Shown: positions 28,060-37,153, counted from the first letter of the stretch. The stretch is DNA of 64,000 nt from Roseovarius sp. MMSF_3281 (GCF_030733685.1 NZ_JASHIM010000018.1:30750-94749); one strand, 5' to 3'. Notes: generated by a model not told the origin, from the sequence alone. Program-made: numbers and translations.

Positions 28060-28138
28060 TACCATCTATGCAATGGAAATCATGCGCGTGCCCCCTTTTC
28101 GCGTATCGCGTCGCCGGACCAGAAAACGGGAGAGAAGG

Positions 28139-28348
28139 ATGTCACAAAATGCCAAGGCGCTTGATGCGCTGATCAAAGAAATTGAAGAAGCGGATGCGGA
28201 AGACCGCGTTGCGTTTGAGACGCGGCTTTCGCGCTTGATCAAAGATATGGAAGATCGAGGTGAGCCTGTACCCGCGGTCGCCAAATGCCTGCACGACGAA
28301 CTGGTCAATGAGAAGATCGAATCTCAATTTGACAACATGCCTGTCTAA
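28139..28348 (+). CDS. Small acidic hypothetical protein
   Basis: A 69-aa, charged, probably all-helical protein (SQNAKALDALIKEIEEADAE, ...LIKDMEDRGE, one Cys). ATG 28139 has GAGAAGG directly upstream. No family recognised. It lies between the DksA-like gene and the fatty-acid-oxidation enzyme with no clear operon link. Confidence 0.6.
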   Translation: MSQNAKALDALIKEIEEADAEDRVAFETRLSRLIKDMEDRGEPVPAVAKCLHDELVNEKIESQFDNMPV

Positions 28349-28436
28349 ACGGCGCAGGTTTCGCGCAAATCCTTGCGTGATGAGACTTTCTTCGTACTAA
28401 TTACCCCAATAGGCCGTTTTCTGAAGTGGGGTTGGA

Positions 28437-30494
28437 GTGGTCTCGGAGGTTGACGTAGAATTTCGCGATAGTGTTGCTGTCCTGGCATTGAACAGGCCGG
28501 TCGCAAATGCCCTTTCGCCTTCGTTACGCCAAGCGCTGGAGCTGACGATAAGGTCTGCGATCGACGACAATACGATCAAAGCTATCGTTTTGAAGGGGGT
28601 CGGGCAGGGGTTTTCCTCGGGTGTGGATATAGGCGAATACGAGGGGCCCTTGGAAAATCCATGGGTTGGCGACCTTTGCCATTTGATTGAAAACGCGCCC
28701 AAGCCGATTGTGGCGGCGATGCATGGGGTGGCATTGGGTGCCGGGTTCGAACTGGCGTTGGCCGCGCATGCAAGAGTTGCAGATAGGGCTGCACGCGTTG
28801 CACTACCAGAGGTCACTTTGGGGTTGATCCCAGGTGCGGGCGGAACGCAGCGCCTTTCACGCATCACAGGTGCACAGGTGGCCCTTGAATGCCTCATGAC
28901 TGGGCGTGTTATCCCGGTAAACGATCCGAAATTTCGCCGCGTTTTCGAGAAGTTGGTCGATGGCGACCCTGTTGAGCATGCGATTGAGATGGCGCTTGAA
29001 CTGGCGTCCAAAGGCACGTGGATACCAACAAGAGATCGCCATCCGGGCCTGACCGATCCAGAAGCCTACCAAGCGTCGGTTCAGGCTGTGGCCGCAAGAA
29101 TTGGTAACAAGAATTGCGCCGAGCGTGATATCGTAAGATGCATCGAAGCCGCACAGCTTTTACCGTTTGAGCAAGGTATCCAACTTGAACGCGTCCTTTT
29201 CGAAGATCGCTTGACATCCAAAGCCGCGCGCGCCTCGCGCCATTTCTTTGCCGCCGAGCGGCGCGCAAATGCCATGCCCGATCTGTCGAAGGGACAAGCA
29301 TCTACGATAAATGTGGTGGCGTTGCTCTGCCAAGGTGTGTTGGCTGTTGAATTGGCTGTTCAATGTCTTGATGCGGGGCAAAGCGTAATGCTTGTCAATG
29401 CTGATGGCAGTGCGGCCAATGCGGTCACTGACCGGGTTGCAGCGCTGTATGACGCGGCTGTAAACCGCGAACGGCTCAAGGAGGTCGTCCGTAACGAACG
29501 CTTGGCTCGGATGAAAATTACAGATTTGCCCCGCGCCTTGCAGCAAGCGGATATTTTTTTCGATGACGCGAGCCTCGTGCTGACAGACGGATTGCCGGCG
29601 GTCAAATCGACCGCGGTCTGGGCAAGCGTGAACGGCGAAAACTGTGATCTTTCACGCTTGAAAAAGGTTCATGCGGAAGGAAAGCACGTCGTTCTAAAGC
29701 ACAGCAGGCCGGCTCATAGTACGCAGTTGATCGAACTTGCCGTGCCCTACGGGACATCCTCCGATTCCACGGCCAGCGTCGTCCAGAGCCTTGCGCGTTC
29801 ACGGCGAACGGTCGTGCGCAGCGCCCTTGTGCCAGGGTTGCTGAGTGACAATCTGAACTTCGCCTTGTTCGGTGCGGCCCTGGCGCTTTGTGAAGCGGGG
29901 GTCATGCCCCAAGAAATCGATGAGGCGGCATGTCAGTTGGGTTTCCCAAATGGGCCGTTCGCCTTGGCGGATGTATTGGGGCTGGTTGAAGTTCAGAACC
30001 GACACAACCGGCTTTGCGATGCGCGCTCGTTAAAAGCGCCCAAGGCGTTGGCCCTTTTGACCGCTCGTATTGCGGCAGGCGCAAAAGGGCGCGCCGTGGG
30101 CCGGGGCATATACTGTTACTCGGATGGCAAGATGCGCCCCGATCCAGAATGCGAAGAGTGGTTGGAGAATTGGCACCGGACGTGTGAGGCCGATCGAAAG
30201 CCGGCGAGTGACATTGGGCAGGCTTTGCTCGCGGCGCTGGTCAACGAAGCGGCACGTTTGATCAGTGAAAGGCGGGTCTTGCGTGCCTCGGATCTCGATA
30301 TTGTTGCGGTGAAAGGGATGGGATTTGACCGCCGTCTCGGTGGGCCGCTATTGCAAGCGGATTTCATGGGAATCCTGCATTTGTTGCAGGAGATGAAAAG
30401 CCTTGCGTCGCTTGATCAAGATATTTGGACGCCGCATCCAAAGATCATCGAGATGGTCAAATATGGTCAGGGGTTTTTCGGTCGGGCCACATGA
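28437..30494 (+). CDS. FadB/FadJ-like enoyl-CoA hydratase/3-hydroxyacyl-CoA dehydrogenase, dehydrogenase motif degenerate
   Basis: A 685-aa bifunctional beta-oxidation protein. The hydratase half (about 1-270) keeps both catalytic glutamates, in GAGFELALA and LPEVTLGLIPGAGGTQ. The dehydrogenase half begins near residue 283, where relatives have a GxGxxG NAD-binding loop; here it reads NVVALLCQGVLAVELAVQC, with the glycines gone. The later catalytic region (LKHSRPAHSTQLIEL) and the GFPNGPFALADVLGL motif are present. It may therefore be hydratase-active but poor at NAD binding. The start is a GTG at 28437, with weak ribosome-site support. Confidence 0.82.
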   Translation: MVSEVDVEFRDSVAVLALNRPVANALSPSLRQALELTIRSAIDDNTIKAIVLKGVGQGFSSGVDIGEYEGPLENPWVGDLCHLIENAPKPIVAAMHGVALGAGFELALAAHARVADRAARVALPEVTLGLIPGAGGTQRLSRITGAQVALECLMTGRVIPVNDPKFRRVFEKLVDGDPVEHAIEMALELASKGTWIPTRDRHPGLTDPEAYQASVQAVAARIGNKNCAERDIVRCIEAAQLLPFEQGIQLERVLFEDRLTSKAARASRHFFAAERRANAMPDLSKGQASTINVVALLCQGVLAVELAVQCLDAGQSVMLVNADGSAANAVTDRVAALYDAAVNRERLKEVVRNERLARMKITDLPRALQQADIFFDDASLVLTDGLPAVKSTAVWASVNGENCDLSRLKKVHAEGKHVVLKHSRPAHSTQLIELAVPYGTSSDSTASVVQSLARSRRTVVRSALVPGLLSDNLNFALFGAALALCEAGVMPQEIDEAACQLGFPNGPFALADVLGLVEVQNRHNRLCDARSLKAPKALALLTARIAAGAKGRAVGRGIYCYSDGKMRPDPECEEWLENWHRTCEADRKPASDIGQALLAALVNEAARLISERRVLRASDLDIVAVKGMGFDRRLGGPLLQADFMGILHLLQEMKSLASLDQDIWTPHPKIIEMVKYGQGFFGRAT

Positions 30495-30502
30495 GCCGAC
30501 CT

Positions 30503-30718
30503 TTAGCCCAGCATGATGCCGACGATCACCATCATCAGGCCGATCACCGATACGAAAAGGGCGCCGGTATTCAATGGCACAATTTTGCGGACGGTGTCGC
30601 GAAGGGCGTCGTCGCTCAGGCCGGATTTGCGGGCTTGCCACACCTTGTAGATACACCACAGCAAGCCAGCCAAGCCCAATAGTGAGACAACGGCACCGGA
30701 CCAAATCAAAATATCCAT
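30503..30718 (-). CDS. Small two-helix membrane protein
   Basis: A 71-aa protein with two hydrophobic helices (about residues 4-25 and 48-70) joined by a polar loop KVWQARKSGLSDDALRDTVRK. Upstream on the minus strand GGAGGTGAGC precedes the ATG, a strong ribosome site that supports a real gene. Family unknown. It converges on the fatty-acid-oxidation gene with only 8 bases between stops. Confidence 0.72.
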   Translation of the reverse strand: MDILIWSGAVVSLLGLAGLLWCIYKVWQARKSGLSDDALRDTVRKIVPLNTGALFVSVIGLMMVIVGIMLG

Positions 30719-30858
30719 GTGCTCACCTCCGCCGCTGCAAATCTGTCTTCGCCTATCCCAGGCTATCGGTAATCACAAGTGATGCGGTGAAGTTGCAGGT
30801 TGCAGCACAGATGTGAGACAGGTAGTCAGAAGGCTCATTTGAACCCATGAGGCGTGCC

Positions 30859-31119
30859 ATGAATGATCTGAACCCTGATTCCAGTTATCGCGTCACCGCT
30901 GATGAACTTCGCCAGTTCGTGGAACGTTTCGAGCGTCTTGAAATGGAAAAGAAAGACATCGCGGATCAGCAAAAAGAAGTCATGGCCGAAGCCAAGTCTC
31001 GCGGCTATGACACCAAGGTCATGCGCAAGGTGATTGCCCTGCGTAAGCGGGACAAGGATGATATCGCCGAAGAAGAGGCCGTGCTGGAGATGTACAAGGA
31101 AGCCTTGGGGATGGGGTGA
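30859..31119 (+). CDS. gapR: GapR-like DUF2312 nucleoid protein
   Basis: An 86-aa DUF2312 protein matching GapR by DELRQFVERFERLEMEKKDIADQQKEVMAEAK (in parts) and KVMRKVIALRKRDKDD. GapR is an alphaproteobacterial DNA-binding protein that clamps overtwisted AT-rich DNA ahead of replication and transcription. I prefer ATG 30859, which has GAGG at 30849-30852 six bases upstream; ATG 30847 would add four residues. Confidence 0.9.
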   Translation: MNDLNPDSSYRVTADELRQFVERFERLEMEKKDIADQQKEVMAEAKSRGYDTKVMRKVIALRKRDKDDIAEEEAVLEMYKEALGMG

Positions 31120-31199
31120 GACGCGCCCGGATTTCGGGCTCCGGCGGTAGCAAGATTCGATGCGCCGCGGTTTTTCCACTGTAAGTCGATGAAAAACAC

Positions 31200-32075
31200 C
31201 TAGGGGGAGATGATATTGATCCCGGGGATACGCTGTATCTCGAAAATGTCTTCATCGTATAATTCGGTCAGGCGATCAATCAGGTCTTCGGTCCAGCCGG
31301 GAACATCCAGTTCTTCTTCAATCGCTGTTTCTTCCGCGAACTTGTCGAGGAATGCAACGATGACACGGCGCTTTTGGGCTTCGGTCATGCCCGGATGGGC
31401 CCGCATGTAGCTGCGAAACCGGGCAAGGCCTGGCTTGCTCATGATCTCGAAAAGCAAAGCAAATTCGCCCTTGAACTCGGTATTGGGGTCAAGCCCCGAT
31501 ATTTCACGGATGATCTGCCCCCAGATGATCGGTGTATCTTCATTGCACCAAACGGTGATGGGCATCTCCGGAAAGACATGGCGCAGGCGCGCAATGAGTT
31601 CCGACCATCGAATGGCCGTGGGGGCTACACCGTTCAGGTAGTCTTCCATGCTTGTTTGCGGCGCGTCCTTGAACATGGCGGGAAGAAAACTGGCCGGATT
31701 TCGGATCGCCAGGCACAGTTCAATCTGGTCCCCCGCGAATATCTGATGGAAGGCCGCCATGCGCCTGTCGGCCGCCGAGTATAGGACACCACCCGAGGCT
31801 GCCATTCTGGGCGTTCCGAAAAAACCGTGGTTCGACAAAATAATCCGGTCGGCCGTGTCATCTTCGATGATTGCGTCATGTGCGACTTCACGTGCATTCG
31901 CAGAAAGGCCAGTATCCGCCGCCGCGTGCAACATATCACGCAACAACTTTCGATAGCGCGTGGTGCTGGGCACATGTGTGCCGTGTTCGGACAGAAGATC
32001 CCGATTGGAAGCAAGGCACTTGATCAACCGATCTTCGTCGGTCGTATGCGCGCCCGCGTGTATAACCACCTGCAT
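31200..32075 (-). CDS. Sulfotransferase-like hypothetical protein
   Basis: A 291-aa protein that starts MQVVIHAGAHTTDEDRL, which resembles the N-terminus of bacterial sulfotransferase-like proteins (HxGAHKTGTT, the PAPS phosphate loop), followed by the usual N-x-x-x-L...THVPSTTRYRKLL. The loop Lys-Thr-Gly-Thr-Thr is replaced by TTDEDR, so PAPS binding is doubtful. Later segments (AIRNPASFLPAMFKDA, LDVPGWTEDLIDRLTELYDED) resemble related polysaccharide-associated proteins. Function unknown; ATG 32075 chosen because homology begins there. Confidence 0.6.
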   Translation of the reverse strand: MQVVIHAGAHTTDEDRLIKCLASNRDLLSEHGTHVPSTTRYRKLLRDMLHAAADTGLSANAREVAHDAIIEDDTADRIILSNHGFFGTPRMAASGGVLYSAADRRMAAFHQIFAGDQIELCLAIRNPASFLPAMFKDAPQTSMEDYLNGVAPTAIRWSELIARLRHVFPEMPITVWCNEDTPIIWGQIIREISGLDPNTEFKGEFALLFEIMSKPGLARFRSYMRAHPGMTEAQKRRVIVAFLDKFAEETAIEEELDVPGWTEDLIDRLTELYDEDIFEIQRIPGINIISP

Positions 32076-32166
32076 TCGCAATCCGTTCGTTACAGTGTGA
32101 GAAGCGCCGCCAATATAATCGGTTTCACAGGCAGTTAAACCGCTTTTCCCTCGGTGCGATTCTGTC

Positions 32167-32195
32167 TTGCATCGCCGCTCTGTTGTGCTTATCCA
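32167..32195 (+). promoter_or_regulatory. Candidate tRNA-Thr promoter
   Basis: TTGCAT (32167-32172) is followed after about 17 bases by TTATCC/TATCCA, ending some 10 bases before the tRNA. A second possibility is TTACAG (32090-32095) with TATAAT (32114-32119), which would give a longer leader. By eye only. Confidence 0.3.
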
Positions 32196-32204
32196 AAGCG
32201 CCGT

Positions 32205-32280
32205 GCCCCTATAGCTCAGCTGGTAGAGCAACTGATTTGTAATCAGTAGGTCGGGAGTTCGAGTCTCTCTGGGGGCACCA
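32205..32280 (+). tRNA. tRNA-Thr (anticodon TGT)
   Basis: A 76-base cloverleaf. The acceptor arms GCCCCTA and TGGGGGC pair over 7 bp with one G-U; the D arm is GCTC/GAGC; the anticodon stem ACTGA/TCAGT encloses TTTGTAA with anticodon TGT, reading ACA; the T arm GGGAG-TTCGAGT-CTCTC has one G-U. Discriminator A and an encoded CCA complete the 3' end. A T-run follows. Confidence 0.97.
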
Positions 32281-32300
32281 TTTTTATCGTTTCAACTGTA

Positions 32301-33710
32301 TCACTCTTCCTCTGATAAATGGCGAAGCGTCAGGCGAATGTCGTCTTGTGTCGTCAAGGGGTTGATTGTGCAAAGCCGTAGCGCGCTTTTACCTTTCAGG
32401 GTCGTGGTTGAAAGCGTGGCAAAACCGCTTTGTGAAATCCGGTCCGCGCGCCTGCTATGGTCATCGGCCGTAGCGCCCTTCAGGCCAAAGCAAACAACAC
32501 CCAGTTGTGCGGGTGATAGGATTTCCCATGTCTCCGGTTCGGCACGCAACTGGCGTTCGGCTTCCTCGGCAAGGTCTATCCCGCGTTGAACGGCCTGCCG
32601 AAACGCAGAGGCCCCGTAGGTCCTTAGAGACAACCAGAGTTTCAGGGCCCTCGATCGACGTGTCAGTTCCAATGACCTGTTGCCATAGCTGACCTGATCA
32701 TCGGTTTGCACGTCCTTCAAATATTCAGGGTTCATCGAAAAACAGCGATCAAGCGCCCCTGGTCGTGTGACAAAGCACATCCCCAAGTCGTAGGGTTGAA
32801 ACAACCATTTGTGTGGATCCAAGACAACAGAATCCGCGCGTTCAAGCCCTTGCAACGCCCTGCGCCCGGCCTTCGTCATGGCCGCCGGTGCGCCATAAGC
32901 ACCGTCAACATGCATCCATATGTCATGCCGTTTGCAGATGTCAGAGATCTGCCGCAAGGGATCGGATACCCCAGTGTTCGTTGTCCCGGCTGTGCCGACG
33001 ACCAGCATGGGTTTCAGACCTTTACGGATGTCGCTCTCGATCGCCTGTTCAAGTGCTTTGGGGCACATGCGGAGTCTGTCATCAGATGGCAAAACGCGGA
33101 TTTCATCATCGCTTAGGCCCATGTGCTTTAGATTGCGCGGCAATGAGGCATGGGTTTGGTCCATAAGATACGCCACGCCACGCCCGACTTCCGAGCGTGC
33201 GACGCAAAACGCCGTGAAGTTCGCCATGGATCCCCCCGAAAGCAATACACCTTCGGTTTGATCGGGCAGGCCCAGCATTTCAGCCAGCCAAGATACGACA
33301 GTGCTTTCAACGACGGCCGGGCCCGAGCCGCCCCCCCAACTGGCGCAGATGCTGTTAAAGCCGGTTCCCATCCAATCGCCCAGAATCGCGGCAAAAGACG
33401 CAGGACCCGGCACGCGCGCAAAATACCGGGGATGATCGCCATGTTGCATGTGTGCAAGTGCAACATTTGCCATAAGCTCTAGCGACGCATCCGGGTCCAT
33501 CGGACTTTCGGGCAAGGCACCGCCCAGTTGCTGATTCAGGTCATTTGCGTCACCTATCGTGACCACAGGTTCAGAATCGCGGTGTTCAAAGCGATCGACG
33601 ACCATATCGACCATCTTGTATCCAAGCCGACGCATTTCATCTGCAGTCAATCCAAGAGTGTCCGGGGGAACCTGGGGCGAGTTCTCCGAAAAAGGGGGCT
33701 TTGGTGCCAT
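32301..33710 (-). CDS. PLP-dependent group II amino acid decarboxylase
   Basis: A 469-aa cytoplasmic decarboxylase of the aromatic-L-amino-acid/glutamate decarboxylase superfamily. The PLP-lysine is K301 in DPHKWLF, with the cofactor-contacting HVDGAYGA segment and a SGGSMANFTAF phosphate-binding motif. The substrate cannot be read from sequence; relatives act on tyrosine, tryptophan, DOPA, 2,4-diaminobutyrate or cysteine sulfinate. ATG 33710 has GGAG upstream. It converges on tRNA-Thr and stands alone. Confidence 0.88.
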   Translation of the reverse strand: MAPKPPFSENSPQVPPDTLGLTADEMRRLGYKMVDMVVDRFEHRDSEPVVTIGDANDLNQQLGGALPESPMDPDASLELMANVALAHMQHGDHPRYFARVPGPASFAAILGDWMGTGFNSICASWGGGSGPAVVESTVVSWLAEMLGLPDQTEGVLLSGGSMANFTAFCVARSEVGRGVAYLMDQTHASLPRNLKHMGLSDDEIRVLPSDDRLRMCPKALEQAIESDIRKGLKPMLVVGTAGTTNTGVSDPLRQISDICKRHDIWMHVDGAYGAPAAMTKAGRRALQGLERADSVVLDPHKWLFQPYDLGMCFVTRPGALDRCFSMNPEYLKDVQTDDQVSYGNRSLELTRRSRALKLWLSLRTYGASAFRQAVQRGIDLAEEAERQLRAEPETWEILSPAQLGVVCFGLKGATADDHSRRADRISQSGFATLSTTTLKGKSALRLCTINPLTTQDDIRLTLRHLSEEE

Positions 33711-34053
33711 GGTCTGCTCCGCGTTTTTTTGTAAGCTATGCTTGGTGGCACGGGAAGTGCAATGCCCCAGGCCCAAGCCTTGTGCCGTCTTTTGGGGTAT
33801 GTCACGGAACCAAGTGTGTCATCTCTGATAGGCCCATGACGCGGCGTGCCGGCGAGGGCTTGTGTATATTGGCTTTTTGGCAGCCAGTTCATGGCACGCG
33901 CAAGACCCATGACCGTCGGAAGCCGTTGGATCGGTAAGGGGTGTTTGACCCCGTAGCTGGAATCGCGATGAATTTCTGATCCAGTGAAAACGGGCGCTGA
34001 CATGATATTAGACATAGAAAGCGTTACGCCTCAAGAAAGCTTGGGATTCTTGC
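33711..34053. other. Intergenic region upstream of the decarboxylase
   Basis: About 340 bases with no supported gene on either strand. A small hairpin GGGGT-GTTTG-ACCCC lies at 33938-33952. The decarboxylase promoter and the end of the Hint-gene transcript must lie here, but no clear promoter or T-tailed terminator is visible. Confidence 0.4.
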
Positions 34054-34677
34054 CTAGGCCGGAAGGGCAACGCAGCTGCGGACAAGTGGTTGCGTCTCTG
34101 CATCGGTCTTGTGGCCATCGTAGGCGCGCGGTGTGTAATGGAGGCTTTCCGTCCATGCATTGTCTGACAAGATTAGCTCATGATACTCCATAAGCAGCTG
34201 AATATAGGTCACGTCAGCCCATGGGGCTTTTTCGACACCGGGTTTTCCGACAAGGTCACGCGCTTTGACCAGTGCCTCGCATTCTCTGACCGACGCCACA
34301 AGGGTTTCGTCGGTCGTCAACAGACGATGCCCCGCCGATACGACAAGATCGCGGTCAGGCAAACCGGGGTAAAGCGCACCCGCCCGAATTCTTATGGGGA
34401 ATGACGCATTTTGGTGCATGTTCAAAGTAACGCTAAACTTTCGCTGTCCCGACCATAGCAAAGGTTGAAAACCCCTGTCTCGGGTCAGAATTCGATCACC
34501 TTTGCGCAGGTCTTCAATCGCACGTTTGCCATTAAGTGTTGTGATCATCGTTCCGGGTGTGAAACCGGTGTTTTCACCAACAAAACATGCGTCCGAGATT
34601 TTTCCCTCTGCTCGCAATTCCCATGACACACCTGCGTTTTTGTCACACTCGGGAATAGGGTGGAGGTTCGTGCTCAT
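34054..34677 (-). CDS. Hint-domain protein lacking the N-terminal catalytic Cys
   Basis: A 207-aa Hedgehog/intein-type (Hint_2) protein. The core matches the Hint domains of the large RTX proteins in this window: TPGTMITTLNGKRAIEDLRKGDRILTRDRGFQPLLWSG, an SAGHRLL segment and a YHELI segment. In the RTX proteins the block starts with ...ICFTPGT; here it reads NTGFTPGT, so the Cys needed for self-cleavage is a Gly. The C-terminal TESLHY position is kept. It has no RTX repeats and only about 30 residues before the domain. Secretion and activity are unclear. Confidence 0.8.
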   Translation of the reverse strand: MSTNLHPIPECDKNAGVSWELRAEGKISDACFVGENTGFTPGTMITTLNGKRAIEDLRKGDRILTRDRGFQPLLWSGQRKFSVTLNMHQNASFPIRIRAGALYPGLPDRDLVVSAGHRLLTTDETLVASVRECEALVKARDLVGKPGVEKAPWADVTYIQLLMEYHELILSDNAWTESLHYTPRAYDGHKTDAETQPLVRSCVALPA

Positions 34678-34910
34678 CTGCGGCCTAGATCAATGATGTT
34701 GGTTCGATCTCACCCGTTTGGAGCCGCGGGTATGCCTCGCGAGGTGGATACTGGCGCCAATCTGGTTTTGGTTTGTGTCTGAATTTGGGCATTTCGGGCA
34801 CAGGTTTTGGGTTTTGCCGGACACTCTCAACTGACAGTAGAATGTCATGATTGCGCGGCGGGGTGGCCTGAGAAATGCAGACGCCGCCTCGAATCGCATT
34901 GCAAAATAAA

Positions 34911-34952
34911 GCGTTTCGCGAAAAACCTGAATCACAGATTTTCGCGAAACGC
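34911..34952. repeat. 14-bp inverted repeat built on TTTCGCGAAA
   Basis: GCGTTTCGCGAAAA (34911-34924) and TTTTCGCGAAACGC (34939-34952) are perfect inverted copies around a 14-base spacer. Each arm contains the self-palindrome TTTCGCGAAA, so the block reads as two tandem palindromic sites, like a dimeric operator, as well as one hairpin. Confidence 0.8.
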
Positions 34953-34977
34953 AGTGCTCCGCTCAATCGTTGCACGG

Positions 34978-35016
34978 GTTCCGCCTTTTGCCGATGCCCC
35001 AGTTTAAAGGCGGAAC
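34978..35016. repeat. 11-bp inverted repeat
   Basis: GTTCCGCCTTT (34978-34988) and AAAGGCGGAAC (35006-35016) are perfect inverted copies with a 17-base spacer. About 14 bases later GTTGTTTTTG gives a T-rich stretch on the plus strand. Confidence 0.75.
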
Positions 35017-35141
35017 GCTTTAGGCAGTTGTTTTTGCCATGCTTCGTGCGCGCCCAACTGCGCAAAACCACGTAAAAATAGGTTTAATGCGACCGTTTGG
35101 AGCCTTCGGCATAATCTATCGTTTCTAGATGTTGTCGCGAC

Positions 35142-35612
35142 CTACATTCCGATAGACCGGCCCACGCCCTCGGGGCGGGTGAGCTGCGCTTGTGCCTCGG
35201 CCATGGCTGAAATCCGTGACAGAATTTTCGGCGGCATCGGGGCCACGCGGGGGCCTGAAAGGTCCACGTGCAGGGTCATGCCTTCGCCCGTAGCGGCCAG
35301 CCAACCATCTTCGTGATACATTTCCTGATAGCTGTGAAAGCGCTTTTCGTCATGCGCGATCAGCCAGAAGGAACAGCGCACCTTATCGCCAAGCTTCACC
35401 TCACGCAGATAGCGCACGTGAAACTCGGCGGAAAAAGTCGTGTGATTGGCGGATTTCACATAGTCCGGGCCAAAGCCGAAAGTCTCGAACGCCTCATCGG
35501 CCGCGCGATCGAAGAGGACCGTGTAATACCCCATGTTGAGGTGGTTGTTATAGTCGATCCAACCGGGTTCGATCTCAAGGAAGCTGGACATGAAAGGTTG
35601 TTGTCCGGTCAT
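35142..35612 (-). CDS. Hot-dog fold acyl-CoA thioesterase-like protein
   Basis: A 156-aa 4HBT-superfamily protein. The active-site region is WIDYNNHLNMGYYTVLFDRAADE (in parts), where the Asp/Asn-His-x-x-N pattern matches the YbgC/4HBT group, followed by FHVRYLREVKLGDKV. Such enzymes hydrolyse acyl-CoA thioesters; in Rhodobacterales similar proteins are placed with carnitine metabolism, which is not supported by this context. ATG 35612 has GGAAAGGA upstream. Confidence 0.85.
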   Translation of the reverse strand: MTGQQPFMSSFLEIEPGWIDYNNHLNMGYYTVLFDRAADEAFETFGFGPDYVKSANHTTFSAEFHVRYLREVKLGDKVRCSFWLIAHDEKRFHSYQEMYHEDGWLAATGEGMTLHVDLSGPRVAPMPPKILSRISAMAEAQAQLTRPEGVGRSIGM

Positions 35613-35644
35613 CTCATGTCCTTTCCTTCCCACGCGAGCAGGCG

Positions 35645-37153
35645 TTAAAGGCCAAGTTTGGCTTGCACGATCTCGTTTACGGTTTTCGGATTGGCCTTGC
35701 CGCCGGTGGCTTTCATCACCTGACCCACGAACCAGCCTGCCAGTTTCGGATTGCCTTGCGCCTTTTCCACTTGGGCAGGGTTGTCGGCGATGATCTGATC
35801 GACGGCGGCCTCGATGGCGCCGGTGTCGCTGACCTGTTTCATGCCGCGGTCCTCGACGATCTTTTGAGGGGCTTCGCCGGTTTCGATATGGATTTCCAGA
35901 ACGTCCTTGGCGATCTTGGTGGAAATCTCATCTTTCGCGACCATGGCAAGAATCGCGGCGTTGGCTTCGGGGGCGGCAATCTCGCGCGGCCCAACCTCGG
36001 CCTTGTTGGCGCGGCCCAGAACCTCGTTGATGACCCAGTTGGCGGTTTTCTTGCCGTCGCCCGCGCCGACCGAGTCTTCGAAATACTGCGCCAGATCGAC
36101 GTCGGCGGTCAGGACGCTGGCGTCATACTCGGTAACGCCGTAATCGGTGACAAACCGGGCCTTTTTCTCATCCGGCAGCTCGGGCAGGGTGGCCGCGATC
36201 CCGTCGACCCAGTCCTGTTCGATCTCAAGTGGCAGCAGGTCGGGATCGGGGAAATAGCGGTAATCATGCGCCTCTTCCTTGGAGCGCATGGACCGCGTTT
36301 CGTTCTTGTCGGGATCGTAAAGGCGGGTTTCCTGCACCACTTCGCCACCGGCCTCGACGATACCGATCTGGCGGCGCGCCTCGTATTCGATGGCGGCTTG
36401 GATGAACCGCATGGAGTTCATGTTCTTGATCTCGCAGCGGGTGCCGAGGTGGCTGAAATCCTGCGTTTCCATGTATTTCTCATAGGCGCCGGGGCGGCAG
36501 ATCGAAACGTTCACATCGGCGCGCAGGTTGCCGTTTTGCATGTTGCCGTCGCAGGTGCCCAAGTACCGCAGGATCTGGCGCAGCTTGGTGACATAGGCGG
36601 CGGCCTCTTCGGGGCCGCGAATATCCGGGCGGCTGACGATTTCCATCAGCGCCACGCCGGTGCGGTTGAGATCAACAAAGGACATTGCCGGGTCCATGTC
36701 GTGGATGGACTTACCGGCGTCCTGCTCGACGTGAATCCGTTCGATCCGGACCTTTCGGGCAATGCCGGGTTCCATATCCACAAGGATTTCACCTTCACCC
36801 ACCAGAGGATGATAAAGCTGCGAAATCTGGTAGCCTTGGGGCAGGTCAGGGTAGAAATAGTTCTTCCGGTCAAAGGCCGACCACAGGTTGATTTCCGCTT
36901 TCAGGCCAAGGCCTGTGCGTACGGCTTGTTCAATGCAGAATTCATTGATCACCGGCAGCATGCCGGGCATGGCCGAATCCACGAAGGAGACATTCGAATT
37001 GGGTTCGGCTCCGAACTGGGTGGAGGCGCCGGAAAACAGTTTGGCCTTTGACGCTACCTGCGCATGGACTTCCATCCCGATCACAAGTTCCCAGTCGTGT
37101 TTCGCGCCTGCGATCACCTTGGGTTTCGGGGTTTCATAGGTCAGGTCCAGCAT
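35645..37153 (-). CDS. gatB: Asp-tRNA(Asn)/Glu-tRNA(Gln) amidotransferase subunit B
   Basis: GatB is the tRNA-binding/kinase subunit of the GatCAB complex that converts Glu-tRNA(Gln) and Asp-tRNA(Asn). The 502-aa protein has [13 protein letters not shown], the [19 protein letters not shown] signature and a C-terminal YqeY-like tail domain (from about residue 350). ATG 37153 has GGAGACAAT upstream and gives [16 protein letters not shown]; an ATG at 37168 is possible. gatC and gatA are not in the window. Confidence 0.96.
   Translation of the reverse strand: MLDLTYETPKPKVIAGAKHDWELVIGMEVHAQVASKAKLFSGASTQFGAEPNSNVSFVDSAMPGMLPVINEFCIEQAVRTGLGLKAEINLWSAFDRKNYFYPDLPQGYQISQLYHPLVGEGEILVDMEPGIARKVRIERIHVEQDAGKSIHDMDPAMSFVDLNRTGVALMEIVSRPDIRGPEEAAAYVTKLRQILRYLGTCDGNMQNGNLRADVNVSICRPGAYEKYMETQDFSHLGTRCEIKNMNSMRFIQAAIEYEARRQIGIVEAGGEVVQETRLYDPDKNETRSMRSKEEAHDYRYFPDPDLLPLEIEQDWVDGIAATLPELPDEKKARFVTDYGVTEYDASVLTADVDLAQYFEDSVGAGDGKKTANWVINEVLGRANKAEVGPREIAAPEANAAILAMVAKDEISTKIAKDVLEIHIETGEAPQKIVEDRGMKQVSDTGAIEAAVDQIIADNPAQVEKAQGNPKLAGWFVGQVMKATGGKANPKTVNEIVQAKLGL

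Larger units (their letters stand above)
34678..35141. other. Gene-free region with two inverted repeats
   Basis: No convincing gene in these 464 bases; the longest open frame (34685-35071, minus) has unlike composition and no recognisable domain. Two hairpin-forming repeats are present (see separate entries), which suggests regulatory RNA, a terminator region or mobile-element debris. Confidence 0.5.

Noticed and set aside
32205..33710. tRNA-Thr as an integration site of a genomic island
   Set aside because: No integrase nearby and no direct repeat of the tRNA 3' end was seen downstream.
34685..35071. Possible 128-aa minus-strand protein
   Set aside because: Crosses both inverted repeats, has no ribosome site or domain, and composition is unlike neighbours.
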